64,000 nt of DNA. It comes from CAYZIB01 sp964478425 (GTDB lineage Bacteria > Bacillota_I > Bacilli_A > Acholeplasmatales > WRBM01). The position numbers and the translations under genes are program-made. The stretch lies in the NCBI GenBank assembly GCA_964478425.1, contig CAYZIB010000001.1, positions 48,684 to 112,683 on the forward strand, written 5' to 3'. Under the pieces are notes generated by a model that worked only from the letters and a program-made list of their open reading frames with translations, was not told the DNA's origin and did no database searches. Below are positions 28,396-36,313 of the stretch, piece by piece; positions within the stretch are counted from its first letter, which is position 1; each line of letters starts with the position of its first letter.

Positions 28396-29465
28396 ATATT
28401 TTATTTACAGGGGGAAAAACTCAAGGACATATCCAACCAATAATTGCTTTAATTAATGAATTTAAAAAAAATAATAATTCAGAAAATAAAAAAATTAATT
28501 TATTTTATATTGGGGTTAAAAATGGTTTAGAAGAAAAATTAATTAAAAATATTGAATCTGTCAATTATATTAGTTTTAAATCGTATGGATTAAGTAAAAA
28601 TATTTTTAAATTAATTTTAGCTATATTTTATTTTATAATTAATTTTTTTAAATCATTTAAGATATTAAAAAAATTTAAAATAGATTTAGTAGTAAGTACA
28701 GGAGGATTTATTAGTGTAAGTGTTTTAAAAGCATGTCAATATAAAAAAATAAAATATGTTATTCATGAACAAAATGTTATTCCTGGTAAATCAAATAAAT
28801 ATTTAAGTGCTAAAGCATTAAAAATATTTGTTTCATTTAATGAATTAAAATATTTTAATAAATATAAAAATAAAGTTATATATTCTGGAAATCCAGCTGC
28901 AAGCATAGCTTTAAATTCTAAAATAAAATCAAATCAAAAATATCCAAATGGATATTTAAAATTATTAGTAGTAAGTGGATCACAAGGTTCAAAAAAAATT
29001 AATGAATGTATAAAAAATATGATTGATTATTTTAAAAGTAATAATATTTTTTTAACCTGGATTACAGGAGAAAAATATTATTTAGAATATCAAAAATATA
29101 GTTCTAATAATGTTTTGATATATCCATACACATATTTAAATATTCCACTTTTAAAAGAAGCAGATATTGTAATATCAAGAGCAGGCGCAACCACTATTAG
29201 TGAAATTATTGCATTAAAAAAGCCAAGTATTTTAATTCCATCAAAAAATGTTACTAATAATCATCAAGAATATAATTGTGATTATTTATATAATATTAAT
29301 GCGGCTTTAAAAATTACTGATGATAATTTGAATTGTGAAAATTTAATTAAATTAATTAATAAATTAATAATTTTAAGAAATAATATTAGTTATAATTTAG
29401 AAAAAATAAGTGTTTATGATCCTGCAAAAAAAATATATTTAGAAATAATGGATATTTTAAAATGA
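28392..29465 (+). CDS. murG: UDP-GlcNAc:lipid I N-acetylglucosaminyltransferase MurG
   Basis: Makes lipid II at the inner face of the membrane. The N-terminal donor/acceptor loop reads TGGKTQGHIQP, a variant of the usual GGTxGH. VSTGGFISVSVL, HEQNVIPGKSNK, SGSQGSKKIN, RAGATTISEI and the NHQEYNCDYL region are typical. 357 residues. Coupled by four-base overlaps to the SEDS gene and murB. Confidence 0.95.
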   Translation: MNILFTGGKTQGHIQPIIALINEFKKNNNSENKKINLFYIGVKNGLEEKLIKNIESVNYISFKSYGLSKNIFKLILAIFYFIINFFKSFKILKKFKIDLVVSTGGFISVSVLKACQYKKIKYVIHEQNVIPGKSNKYLSAKALKIFVSFNELKYFNKYKNKVIYSGNPAASIALNSKIKSNQKYPNGYLKLLVVSGSQGSKKINECIKNMIDYFKSNNIFLTWITGEKYYLEYQKYSSNNVLIYPYTYLNIPLLKEADIVISRAGATTISEIIALKKPSILIPSKNVTNNHQEYNCDYLYNINAALKITDDNLNCENLIKLINKLIILRNNISYNLEKISVYDPAKKIYLEIMDILK

Positions 29466-30349
29466 ACTTAAAAGAATTTATTAATATAAATAATTTAGGG
29501 TTAATAATTGAAAATGAAAATTTTAAAGATTATTTAACAATTAAAACAACAGGTAAAATTAAAAATTTAATCAAACCAAAAAACATCAAATCTTTAAAAA
29601 AAATTATTAAATATTTTAAAAAAAGCAATCAAAAATATTTTATTTTAGGAAATGGGTCAAATATTTATACTTCAAGTAAATGTATTATTGATAATGTTAT
29701 ATATATTAAGTCACTAAAAAAAGGATATAGTATTAAAAATGAAATATTATATGTATCAGCTTCATATTTAATGTCAAAATTAGCATATGAAATAGCTTTA
29801 AAAGGGTATAAAAACTTAGAATATTTTAGTGGTATTCCCGGAACAGTTGGGGGAATTATTTATATGAATGCAGGTGCATATAAAAATGAAATAATGGATT
29901 ATATAATAAGTGTGACTGTAATTGATGAATTTGGTAATTTAAAAGAAATAAAAAAAGAAGATATAAATTATAATTATCGTAAAACAAATTTAAATAATAA
30001 AGTGATTGTTAATGCTAAAATAAAATTAACAAAAACTAAAGAAGATATATTAAATAAAATATTAGAATGGAAAAAATATAGATTAGACACACAACCATTA
30101 AATTATCCAACATTTGGATCTGTTTTTAAAAATACAAATAAATATAAAGCTTGGGAAATTTTAGATTATTTAGGATATAGAGGTTATAAAATAAATGATA
30201 TTATGGTTTCTTTTAAACACTCTAATTTTATTATTAATTTAAATAATGGTAAAGGTGAAGATATATTTAATTTAATAAATATAATAAAGGATAAAGCTTT
30301 TAAAAAATTAAACATTATTTTAGAAGAAGAAGTAATTTATTTAGGTTAA
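29462..30349 (+). CDS. murB: UDP-N-acetylenolpyruvoylglucosamine reductase
   Basis: FAD enzyme reducing the enolpyruvyl group in UDP-MurNAc synthesis. FAD-binding TTGKIKNLIKP and LGNGSNI, FSGIPGTVGGIIYMNAGAY, the catalytic serine in TFGSVFKN, and a C-terminal EEEV glutamate are visible. 295 residues, the shorter type typical of Firmicutes. It follows murG directly, and ftsZ comes next; divIB and ftsA, usual in this cluster, are not here. Confidence 0.95.
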   Translation: MNLKEFININNLGLIIENENFKDYLTIKTTGKIKNLIKPKNIKSLKKIIKYFKKSNQKYFILGNGSNIYTSSKCIIDNVIYIKSLKKGYSIKNEILYVSASYLMSKLAYEIALKGYKNLEYFSGIPGTVGGIIYMNAGAYKNEIMDYIISVTVIDEFGNLKEIKKEDINYNYRKTNLNNKVIVNAKIKLTKTKEDILNKILEWKKYRLDTQPLNYPTFGSVFKNTNKYKAWEILDYLGYRGYKINDIMVSFKHSNFIINLNNGKGEDIFNLINIIKDKAFKKLNIILEEEVIYLG

Positions 30350-30400
30350 AAAGTTTTAATAAAATTAATTTTTACACTTTATTTAAAATCAAAGATATTG

Positions 30401-30406
30401 TATAAT
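30401..30406 (+). promoter_or_regulatory. -10 element of the ftsZ promoter
   Basis: TATAAT at 30401-30406, preceded by TTG, 21 bases before the ATG. No -35 at standard spacing (TTTACA at 30371 is too far). Confidence 0.5.
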
Positions 30407-30427
30407 ATAAAATATGGAGGTTTTAGG

Positions 30428-31579
30428 ATGATTTTTAATGAAAATGAAACTTTTAACCAAAAACCCGTTATAAAAGTTATTGGTGTCGGTGGTGGCGGTG
30501 GTAATGCTGTCGACAGAATGATAGAAAATGATGTTAAGGGTGTTGAGTTTGTAACTGTAAATACAGATAGTCAAGTTTTAAAAAAATCACAAGCAAATAC
30601 AAGAATTCAAATTGGTAAAAAACTTACAAGAGGACTTGGTGCTGGTGCTAAACCTAATGTTGGTAAATTAGCAGCTGAAGAATCAATTGATGAACTAACT
30701 GAGTTAGTAAAAAATACAGACATGGTATTTATTACTGCAGGTATGGGTGGTGGAACAGGAACTGGTGCTGCACCTGTAATTGCAGAAATAGCTAAAAAAA
30801 GTGGTTGTTTAACAATTGGTATTGTTACAAAACCATTTAATTTTGAAGGACCAAATAGAATGCGTCAAGCAATTGAAGGAATTGAAAATTTAAAGCCATA
30901 TGTAGATACATTAATTGTAATACCTAACGAAAGATTATTATCTGTTTGTGATCCAACAACATCAATGTTAGAAGCTTTTAGAGAAGCTGATAATGTATTA
31001 AGACAAGGTGTTCAAGGTATTGCAGAAATTATTGCTGTACCTGGATTAATTAATGTGGATTTTGCTGATGTTAAGACAGTTATGGAAAATAAAGGTACTG
31101 CATTAATGGGAATAGGAATTGCTAAAGGTGAAAATAGAGCTGTTGAAGCAGCAAGAAAAGCAATTCATTCTCAATTATTAGAAGTAAGTATTGATGGAGC
31201 AACTGATGCTATTGTTAATATTACAAGTGGAACTTCAACAACACTTTTTGAAGCAAATGCAGCGATAGAAGAAATAAAAAATGCTTCTGAAAATGATTTG
31301 AATATTATTTATGGTACTGCTGTAAATGAAACTTTAGAAGATGAAATTATTGTTACTGTTATAGCAACCGGATATGAATTAAAGAAAAAAGGATCAGAAG
31401 TAGAAAATATGAAAGAAGAACTTTTTGTTCCTTCATATGATTCTTTAGATGAAGAAGATAAACTTAAAAAGATTTTTGAAAGAAATAAAGATGATTATGA
31501 TTTTAATAAAGAAAAAGAACAAGAAAGACCTACAAAAACTAATTTACCATCATGGTTACAAAGAAGAAATAAAGTATAA
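30428..31579 (+). CDS. ftsZ: Cell division protein FtsZ
   Basis: Tubulin-like GTPase forming the division ring. GGGGGNAVDRM near the start, the tubulin signature GGGTGTG at 107-113, NVDFADVKTVM and a C-terminal FtsZ-tail peptide (LPSWLQRRNKV) after an acidic linker are present. 383 residues from ATG 30428, which follows GGAGG (30417-30421); an in-frame upstream TTG at 30398 lies over the -10. It has its own promoter and terminator. Confidence 0.98.
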   Translation: MIFNENETFNQKPVIKVIGVGGGGGNAVDRMIENDVKGVEFVTVNTDSQVLKKSQANTRIQIGKKLTRGLGAGAKPNVGKLAAEESIDELTELVKNTDMVFITAGMGGGTGTGAAPVIAEIAKKSGCLTIGIVTKPFNFEGPNRMRQAIEGIENLKPYVDTLIVIPNERLLSVCDPTTSMLEAFREADNVLRQGVQGIAEIIAVPGLINVDFADVKTVMENKGTALMGIGIAKGENRAVEAARKAIHSQLLEVSIDGATDAIVNITSGTSTTLFEANAAIEEIKNASENDLNIIYGTAVNETLEDEIIVTVIATGYELKKKGSEVENMKEELFVPSYDSLDEEDKLKKIFERNKDDYDFNKEKEQERPTKTNLPSWLQRRNKV

Positions 31580-31580
31580 A

Positions 31581-31609
31581 AGGCAAATTTGATATTTGTC
31601 TTTTTTTTT
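31581..31609 (+). terminator. Terminator after ftsZ
   Basis: Stem GGCAAAT with ATTTGTC (one G-U), 5-base loop, nine U residues. The U run merges with the TTGACA of the next promoter. Confidence 0.88.
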
Positions 31610-31640
31610 GACAATTTATTTATCTTCATTATTATAAAAT
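31608..31640 (+). promoter_or_regulatory. spoIIG-like promoter before spoIIGA
   Basis: A perfect TTGACA (31608-31613) is followed by TATAAA (31633-31638, 19-bp spacer) or TAAAAT (31635-31640, 21-bp spacer). Bacillus spoIIG has an over-long spacer of 22 bp and is activated by Spo0A. TTTGACA at 31607-31613 differs at one base from an inverted 0A box (TTCGACA). Transcription would begin only about 10 bases before the start codon. Confidence 0.5.
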
Positions 31641-31657
31641 AATAATGAGGTGATAGT

Positions 31658-32386
31658 ATAACAATTTATATTGAAACATTTATTTTAGTTAATAGTTTAA
31701 TTCATTATTTTATTTCAAATATAATTAAACATTTTTTAAAAATTAAAATTTCTAAAAAAAATTTTATATTAAGCCTTTTATTATTAAACATATATTTATT
31801 TTTATATTTAGAGTATAGTTATTATATTAATAAATATGCAATTTTTTTTGGAATTATATTTTCCTTTTTTCTTTCATTAAAAAAAGATAAAAATTTAAAA
31901 ATAAAAATTATTTTATCATATTATTTATTTAATTTTTTACTTGGTGGTATTTTTTTATATTTTTATAAATTTAATTATAATATTATTTATATAATTATAT
32001 TTTCAATTTGTTTTTTATTTTTTTTTGAAAATAATTTGATTTATAATTATGATTTTGATTTAGAAATTTTGCATTATAATTTAAAAATAGTTGATTTAGA
32101 TAATAAAGATATTTATTTAAATGCATTTTTAGATACTGGTAATTTTTTAATTAATGAAGATAATATACCAATTATAATTTTAAATGATAAATTTAAAGAT
32201 AAAATAAATATTAAATACTGTTTTGATTATTTTATTAATACAGTTTTAACAAACGATAAATTAAAAATTTATGAAGTAAAATCTTTTTTTATTAAAATAA
32301 ATGGGAAATATATTAAAAAAGATGTTTATATTGGATTTGGAAAAATTAAACATCAAGCAATAATAGGATTAAGTATAATTAATTAA
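31658..32386 (+). CDS. spoIIGA: Pro-SigE processing peptidase SpoIIGA, apparent AUA start
   Basis: Membrane aspartic protease that cleaves pro-SigE in the mother cell. The first two thirds are hydrophobic membrane segments; the C-terminal domain carries the catalytic DTGN at D159-N162 and GLSIIN near the end. The frame opens after TGA (31646-31648) and has no ATG, GTG or TTG until an internal TTG/ATG near 32034. The first residues read TIYIETFILVNSLIHYF, which matches the start of SpoIIGA proteins, right after ATA at 31658 with GAGG (31647-31650) seven bases before. I infer AUA initiation. 242 residues against about 309 in Bacillus. sigE follows after 11 bases. Confidence 0.88.
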   Translation: MTIYIETFILVNSLIHYFISNIIKHFLKIKISKKNFILSLLLLNIYLFLYLEYSYYINKYAIFFGIIFSFFLSLKKDKNLKIKIILSYYLFNFLLGGIFLYFYKFNYNIIYIIIFSICFLFFFENNLIYNYDFDLEILHYNLKIVDLDNKDIYLNAFLDTGNFLINEDNIPIIILNDKFKDKINIKYCFDYFINTVLTNDKLKIYEVKSFFIKINGKYIKKDVYIGFGKIKHQAIIGLSIIN

Positions 32387-32397
32387 GGGGAGAAAAT

Positions 32398-33099
32398 ATG
32401 GTATTTAATTTTTTAAGAAGAATTTTAAAAATTAAAAATAATGATTTATTTTATATTCAAAGAACAGATTTATTACCACCACCATTATCAGAACAAGAAG
32501 AAAAAGAATTATTTATAAAATATAATAACGGTTCAATAGAAGCAAGAAACAAATTAATTGAACATAATTTAAGACTTGTAGTATATATCGCAAAAAAATT
32601 TGAATCACCAAAAGTTCAATTAGAAGACATGATTTCAATTGGATCAATGGGATTAATTAAAGGCGTTCAGACATTTAAAACAGATAAGAATATTAAACTT
32701 GCTACATATGCAGCAAGATGTATTGAAAATGAAATATTAATGTATTTAAGAAAAATTAGTAAGACAGTATCTGAAATATCACTTGATGAAACATTAAATG
32801 TCGATATAGATGGTAATGAATTATATCTTTCTGATTTACTTGGAACAGATAATGACGAATTATATTTTGATATTTTATCAAAAGAAAAAGAAACTATAAT
32901 GTATAATGCTATTAATAAACTTAAAAAAAGAGAAAAAGAAATTATTGTATTAAGATTTGGTCTTTTTGAAAGTAAATCATATACTCAAAAAGAAGTTGCG
33001 GATATGTTAGGTATCTCACAATCTTACATTTCTCGCTTAGAAAAAAGGATTATCGATAAATTGAAACAAGAATTAGAACTAAAATTATATATTAAATAA
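32398..33099 (+). CDS. sigE: RNA polymerase sporulation sigma factor SigE (pro-form)
   Basis: Early mother-cell sigma factor. Near-textbook sequence: LPPPLS, NLRLVVYIAKKFE, LATYAARCIENEILMYLRK and the region 4 GISQSYISRLEKRI. The N-terminal pro-segment removed by SpoIIGA is present but short: LPPPLS begins at residue 26 against 35 in Bacillus, giving a pro-sequence of about 18 residues if cleavage is at the equivalent Tyr. 233 residues, GGGGAG ribosome site. It forms the spoIIGA-sigE operon, with sigG next. Confidence 0.98.
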   Translation: MVFNFLRRILKIKNNDLFYIQRTDLLPPPLSEQEEKELFIKYNNGSIEARNKLIEHNLRLVVYIAKKFESPKVQLEDMISIGSMGLIKGVQTFKTDKNIKLATYAARCIENEILMYLRKISKTVSEISLDETLNVDIDGNELYLSDLLGTDNDELYFDILSKEKETIMYNAINKLKKREKEIIVLRFGLFESKSYTQKEVADMLGISQSYISRLEKRIIDKLKQELELKLYIK

Positions 33100-33125
33100 T
33101 TTTTTAAAAAATAATTTAAATAAAA

Positions 33126-33175
33126 GTACACAAAATTGCAAATACTTTATATGAAATGGAGCTGATTTTGTGTAC
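33126..33175 (+). promoter_or_regulatory. Hairpin enclosing the sigG ribosome site and start codon
   Basis: GTACACAAAAT (33126-33136) and ATTTTGTGTAC (33165-33175) form a perfect 11-bp stem. The GTG start (33170-33172) is inside the right arm and the GGAG ribosome site (33158-33161) lies at the base of the loop. In the mRNA this would hide the start codon. Confidence 0.7.
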
Positions 33176-33940
33176 AAAGTTACAATTACAGGGGTAGATA
33201 CATCTAAACTTAAAACTTTAACTAATGAAGAAATGGAAGAATTATTACTTAAGGTAAAAGAAGGAAATAAGGAAGCAAGAGATAAATTAATATTAGGTAA
33301 TTTAAAATTGATTTTAAGTATTTTAAAAAAATTTAATAATAAAAAAGAATTATTAGATGATCTTTTTCAAATTGGAGTTATTGGATTAATGAAAGCAGTA
33401 GATAATTTTGATATTACGCATAATGTTAAATTTTCAACATATGCAGTTCCAATGATTATTGGAGAAATAAAAAGATATTTAAGAGATAATTCGCTTTTAA
33501 GAATATCAAGATCATTAAAAGATATAGCATATAAAAGTATAAAAGTTAAAGAAGATTTTTATATAGAACATAAAAGAGAACCAACAATAGAAGAAATTGC
33601 AAAAATTTTAGAATGTGATCCGATTGATGTTTTAATGAGTTATGAAGCAATCCAAGATCCTTTAAGTATATATCAACCAGTATATGATAATGGTATTGAT
33701 AAAATTGAATTAATTGATAAAATAAATTCAAAAGAAAAAATCATTGATAATTGGGAAAAAAATAAATTAATAAGATTAGCGTTAGCTCAATTAAAAGGTA
33801 GAGAAAAAGATATTATAAAAGAAAGATATTTTTTAAATAAAACTCAAAATGAAATAGCTTTAGAACTTGGTATAAGTCAAGCACAAGTATCAAGAATTGA
33901 AAAAAATGCATTAAAGACAATGTATGAAAAAATAAAATGA
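33170..33940 (+). CDS. sigG: RNA polymerase sporulation sigma factor SigG
   Basis: Late forespore sigma factor. The diagnostic N-terminal GVDTSKL, then NVKFSTYAVPMIIGEIKRYLRDN, SRSLKDIAYK, the AIQDPLSIYQPVYDNG segment and GISQAQVSRIEK in region 4 identify SigG rather than SigF. 256 residues. Start is GTG at 33170 behind GGAG. The leader forms a stem that covers the start codon. It follows spoIIGA-sigE, as in Bacillus. Confidence 0.98.
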   Translation: MYKVTITGVDTSKLKTLTNEEMEELLLKVKEGNKEARDKLILGNLKLILSILKKFNNKKELLDDLFQIGVIGLMKAVDNFDITHNVKFSTYAVPMIIGEIKRYLRDNSLLRISRSLKDIAYKSIKVKEDFYIEHKREPTIEEIAKILECDPIDVLMSYEAIQDPLSIYQPVYDNGIDKIELIDKINSKEKIIDNWEKNKLIRLALAQLKGREKDIIKERYFLNKTQNEIALELGISQAQVSRIEKNALKTMYEKIK

Positions 33941-33975
33941 TACTTATAAAATTATAATCTTTTTTATTAAAATAC

Positions 33976-34063
33976 TTGATTAATTTAAATTTTTACCATA
34001 TAATAATAACAAGAAGTAGACCTGTGATAGTTTTTAACTATCGCCAATAGGCTACTTTTTTTT
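33976..34063 (+). ncRNA. Candidate short structured RNA with own promoter (or strong terminator)
   Basis: TTGATT (33976-33981), 17-bp spacer and TATAAT (33999-34004) make a good promoter. About ten bases later an elaborate hairpin starts: AAGTAG (34014-34019) pairs with CTACTT (34052-34057), CCT (34021-34023) with AGG (34049-34051), and GATAGTT (34026-34032) with AACTATC (34036-34042), with an asymmetric internal loop GU/GCCAAU, then eight U residues. The product would be a 50-nt RNA. It could instead only terminate sigG transcription, 75 bases upstream. I do not recognise an Rfam family. Confidence 0.5.
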
Positions 34064-34382
34064 ATTTGTTTTTATTTTTTTTATGCTTATTGACCTTATC
34101 AATTATTACATCATAATCTTCTTTGTGTAATTTATAGTCTTGAAGTGGTCGGCTAAAATATTTTTTATCATCATATCTTAATTCACTGCGTATATAAGAC
34201 TTTCCCCTTTTATTTTTTTGCGGATTACGGATTTCAATATTTTTATGATTACCTCTTTTAGGACTTTCAGTTAATCCCATAAAACCATATTCATTTCCTT
34301 TTTTGTCAACGATAAGCTTAGGATGTTTTGCTCGTTTTCTCTTGCCGTCCTCAATTTTATTATATCTTCTAAAAGTAAACAT
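34062..34382 (-). CDS. Basic hypothetical protein, atypical composition
   Basis: 106 residues, strongly basic (Lys/Arg-rich) with no signal or membrane segment. Ribosome site AAAGGAG lies seven bases before the ATG, so it is probably real. Sequence blocks such as KRAKHPKLIVDKKGNEYGF and SPKRGNHKNIEIRNPQKNK suggest a nucleic-acid-binding or mobile-element protein, but I cannot name the family. Arginine is encoded by CGA, CGT and CGC as well as AGA, and C-ending codons are frequent, unlike its neighbours, which suggests acquisition from elsewhere. It lies alone between sigG and ychF. Confidence 0.7.
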   Translation of the reverse strand: MFTFRRYNKIEDGKRKRAKHPKLIVDKKGNEYGFMGLTESPKRGNHKNIEIRNPQKNKRGKSYIRSELRYDDKKYFSRPLQDYKLHKEDYDVIIDKVNKHKKNKNK

Positions 34383-34803
34383 AATAACTCCTTTCTAAAG
34401 CCTATTAAGTCTTTTTCTTTTTTGGATTAATATAATTCAAGTATCTTAAATGGTAATGATATGATAATAAAAATACCCTTTACAAATAATTTTAATATTT
34501 TAATTATTCTATTAAGCAAAACTACTTATATAAGGGATTAAATATTTATAATAACAAATAAAATTACCACATTAATTATGAAAAAATTAATATTATGTAT
34601 TTTTATTAAGTATTAATATATGATATATTTACCAAATTATCAGTTATTTGTTTTTTTAATTTATACTTAAAAATCGAATTATTATATATATTTGATTTTA
34701 TTTAACGTTTTATAATAATAAATATTATTTTTTATAAATTATTTGGTTTATTATAATATTTTATGATATAATAAATAGAAATATTTTTTTTGGAGGCATA
34801 ATT
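34383..34803. other. AT-rich gap with no gene recognised
   Basis: About 420 bases, nearly all A and T, with no open frame that looks coding. It must hold the promoter of the minus-strand basic protein gene at one end and that of ychF at the other. CCCTT (near 34477) and AAGGG (near 34535) could pair across about 50 bases, but I see no recognisable riboswitch. Confidence 0.7.
34764..34772 (+). promoter_or_regulatory. Extended -10 promoter for ychF
   Basis: TG-A-TATAAT at 34764-34772, 31 bases before the ychF ATG; no clear -35 in the AT-rich flank. Confidence 0.55.
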
Positions 34804-35904
34804 ATGGCGTTAACTGTTGGAATTGTTGGTTTGCCAAATGTTGGAAAAACATGTTTATTTAATGCACTAACAAATTCAAAAATGGAAACAGGAAATTATA
34901 TGTATACAACAACTACTCCAAATGTAGGTACAATACATATTCCTGATAAAAGATTAGATAAATTAAAAGAAATGTATAATCCTAAAAAAACTACTCCTGC
35001 ATTACTTGAAGTAACTGATATACCAGGTTTAGCAAGAGGTTCATATAAAGGAGAAGGGTTAGGAAATCAATTTTTAAAACAAATAAGAGAAGTAGATGCA
35101 ATAATTCATTTAGTAAGATGTTTTAATAATAAACAAATTTTACATGTAGATGATACTGTAGATGCGTTAAGAGATGTTGATACTATTAATTTTGAATTAA
35201 TATTTGCTGATTTAGAAGTTATTGAAAAACGATTACCAAAAATTGAAAAAAAAGCTCAAGCAAAAGTTGATAATTGTGATAAAGAATTAGCAGTATTAAC
35301 AAGAATTAAAGATGCATTAATGGAAGGAATACCAGCAAGAAATCTTGATTTTACTGAACAAGAATTATTAATAATTAAAAACTTTAGTTTTTTAACTTTA
35401 AAACCAATGATTTATGTAGGTAATATCAGTGAAACTGATTTAAATAATGAATTAGGAAATGAAGAATATAAAAAGTTATATGAATTTGCCAAAAATGAAA
35501 AAACAGCATGTGAAGCTATATGCTGTGAAGTAGAAAATACTTTATCTGAACTTGATTTAGAAGATAAATTATTATTTTTAGATGATTTACATATTAAAGA
35601 AACAGGATTAGATAAAATGACTCGTAGTACTTTTTTAATGTTAGGTTTAAGAACTTTTTTTACAGCTGGTGAAAAAGAAGTAAGAGCATGGCAATTTAAA
35701 GAAGGAATGAAAGCTCCTCAATGTGCTGGTGTAATTCATGGAGATTTTGAAAGAGGATTTATTAAAGCTGAAGTTTGTTATTACGATGATTTAATTACAT
35801 ATGGTTCAATTCAAAAAGCAAAAGAAGCTAATAAAGTTCGTTTAGAAGGTAAGGAATATATTGTTAAAGATGGGGATATTGTTGTCTTTAGATTTAATGT
35901 TTAG
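34804..35904 (+). CDS. ychF: Ribosome-associated ATPase YchF
   Basis: OBG-family P-loop protein that prefers ATP and binds ribosomes. The P-loop reads GLPNVGKTC (usually GKST), the GNISE segment replaces the GTP-specific NKxD motif, and a TGS domain with a typical C-terminus (IVVFRFNV) follows a coiled-coil insertion. 366 residues. Strong ribosome site (TTGGAGG). sepF starts 11 bases after. Confidence 0.97.
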   Translation: MALTVGIVGLPNVGKTCLFNALTNSKMETGNYMYTTTTPNVGTIHIPDKRLDKLKEMYNPKKTTPALLEVTDIPGLARGSYKGEGLGNQFLKQIREVDAIIHLVRCFNNKQILHVDDTVDALRDVDTINFELIFADLEVIEKRLPKIEKKAQAKVDNCDKELAVLTRIKDALMEGIPARNLDFTEQELLIIKNFSFLTLKPMIYVGNISETDLNNELGNEEYKKLYEFAKNEKTACEAICCEVENTLSELDLEDKLLFLDDLHIKETGLDKMTRSTFLMLGLRTFFTAGEKEVRAWQFKEGMKAPQCAGVIHGDFERGFIKAEVCYYDDLITYGSIQKAKEANKVRLEGKEYIVKDGDIVVFRFNV

Positions 35905-35915
35905 GAGGTCTTAAT

Positions 35916-36263
35916 ATGTTTAAAAAGACTGATAAAAATTTAAAAGCATACAAAGAAGCATATGATAATATTAATAAAGAAGATGAAAAAAAATCTGCTG
36001 ATAAAATTGTTTTTAGAGAAATAATGACAGATTTAGACTGTAAAATTATTGCGAATAATCTATTAAACAGTAATCCTGCTGTTGTTAATTTTGCTAATAT
36101 TGATAGAGAAGAAGCTAATAAGCATTTAGCTTTTTTAACAGGTGTTATTTATGCTTTAAGTGGAGAAATAATAAGAATTAGAGATAAAGTTTATATGTTC
36201 GCAAAAAAAGAAGAATTTTTAGATGGAACACTTAAACAATTTATTGATGATATTGATTTATAA
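35916..36263 (+). CDS. sepF: Cell division protein SepF
   Basis: FtsZ-bundling and membrane-tethering protein. 115 residues; the C-terminal domain has the family pattern ANNLLNSNPAVVNFANIDRE followed by the FLTGVIYALSGEIIRI fold and a final YMFAKKEEF strand. The N-terminal part is charged (FKKTDKNLKAYKEAY) and less clearly an amphipathic helix than in Bacillus. It is not in the usual ylm cluster but behind ychF. Because no ftsA is seen beside ftsZ, SepF may be an important FtsZ anchor here. Confidence 0.85.
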   Translation: MFKKTDKNLKAYKEAYDNINKEDEKKSADKIVFREIMTDLDCKIIANNLLNSNPAVVNFANIDREEANKHLAFLTGVIYALSGEIIRIRDKVYMFAKKEEFLDGTLKQFIDDIDL

Positions 36264-36290
36264 AAGTTAATTTTTAACTTTTATTTTTTA
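36262..36290 (+). terminator. Terminator after sepF
   Basis: Stem AAAAGTTAA/TTAACTTTT overlapping the sepF stop, short U-rich loop, followed by a U-rich tail. Confidence 0.75.
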
Positions 36291-36313
36291 AAGTAAACTA
36301 AAAGGAGCATATG

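Noticed and set aside
31627..31647. Perfect 9-bp hairpin CATTATTAT/ATAATAATG just before the spoIIGA ribosome site
   Set aside because: It contains the likely -10 element, so it would lie upstream of or at the transcript start; such AT-only repeats are expected by chance here.
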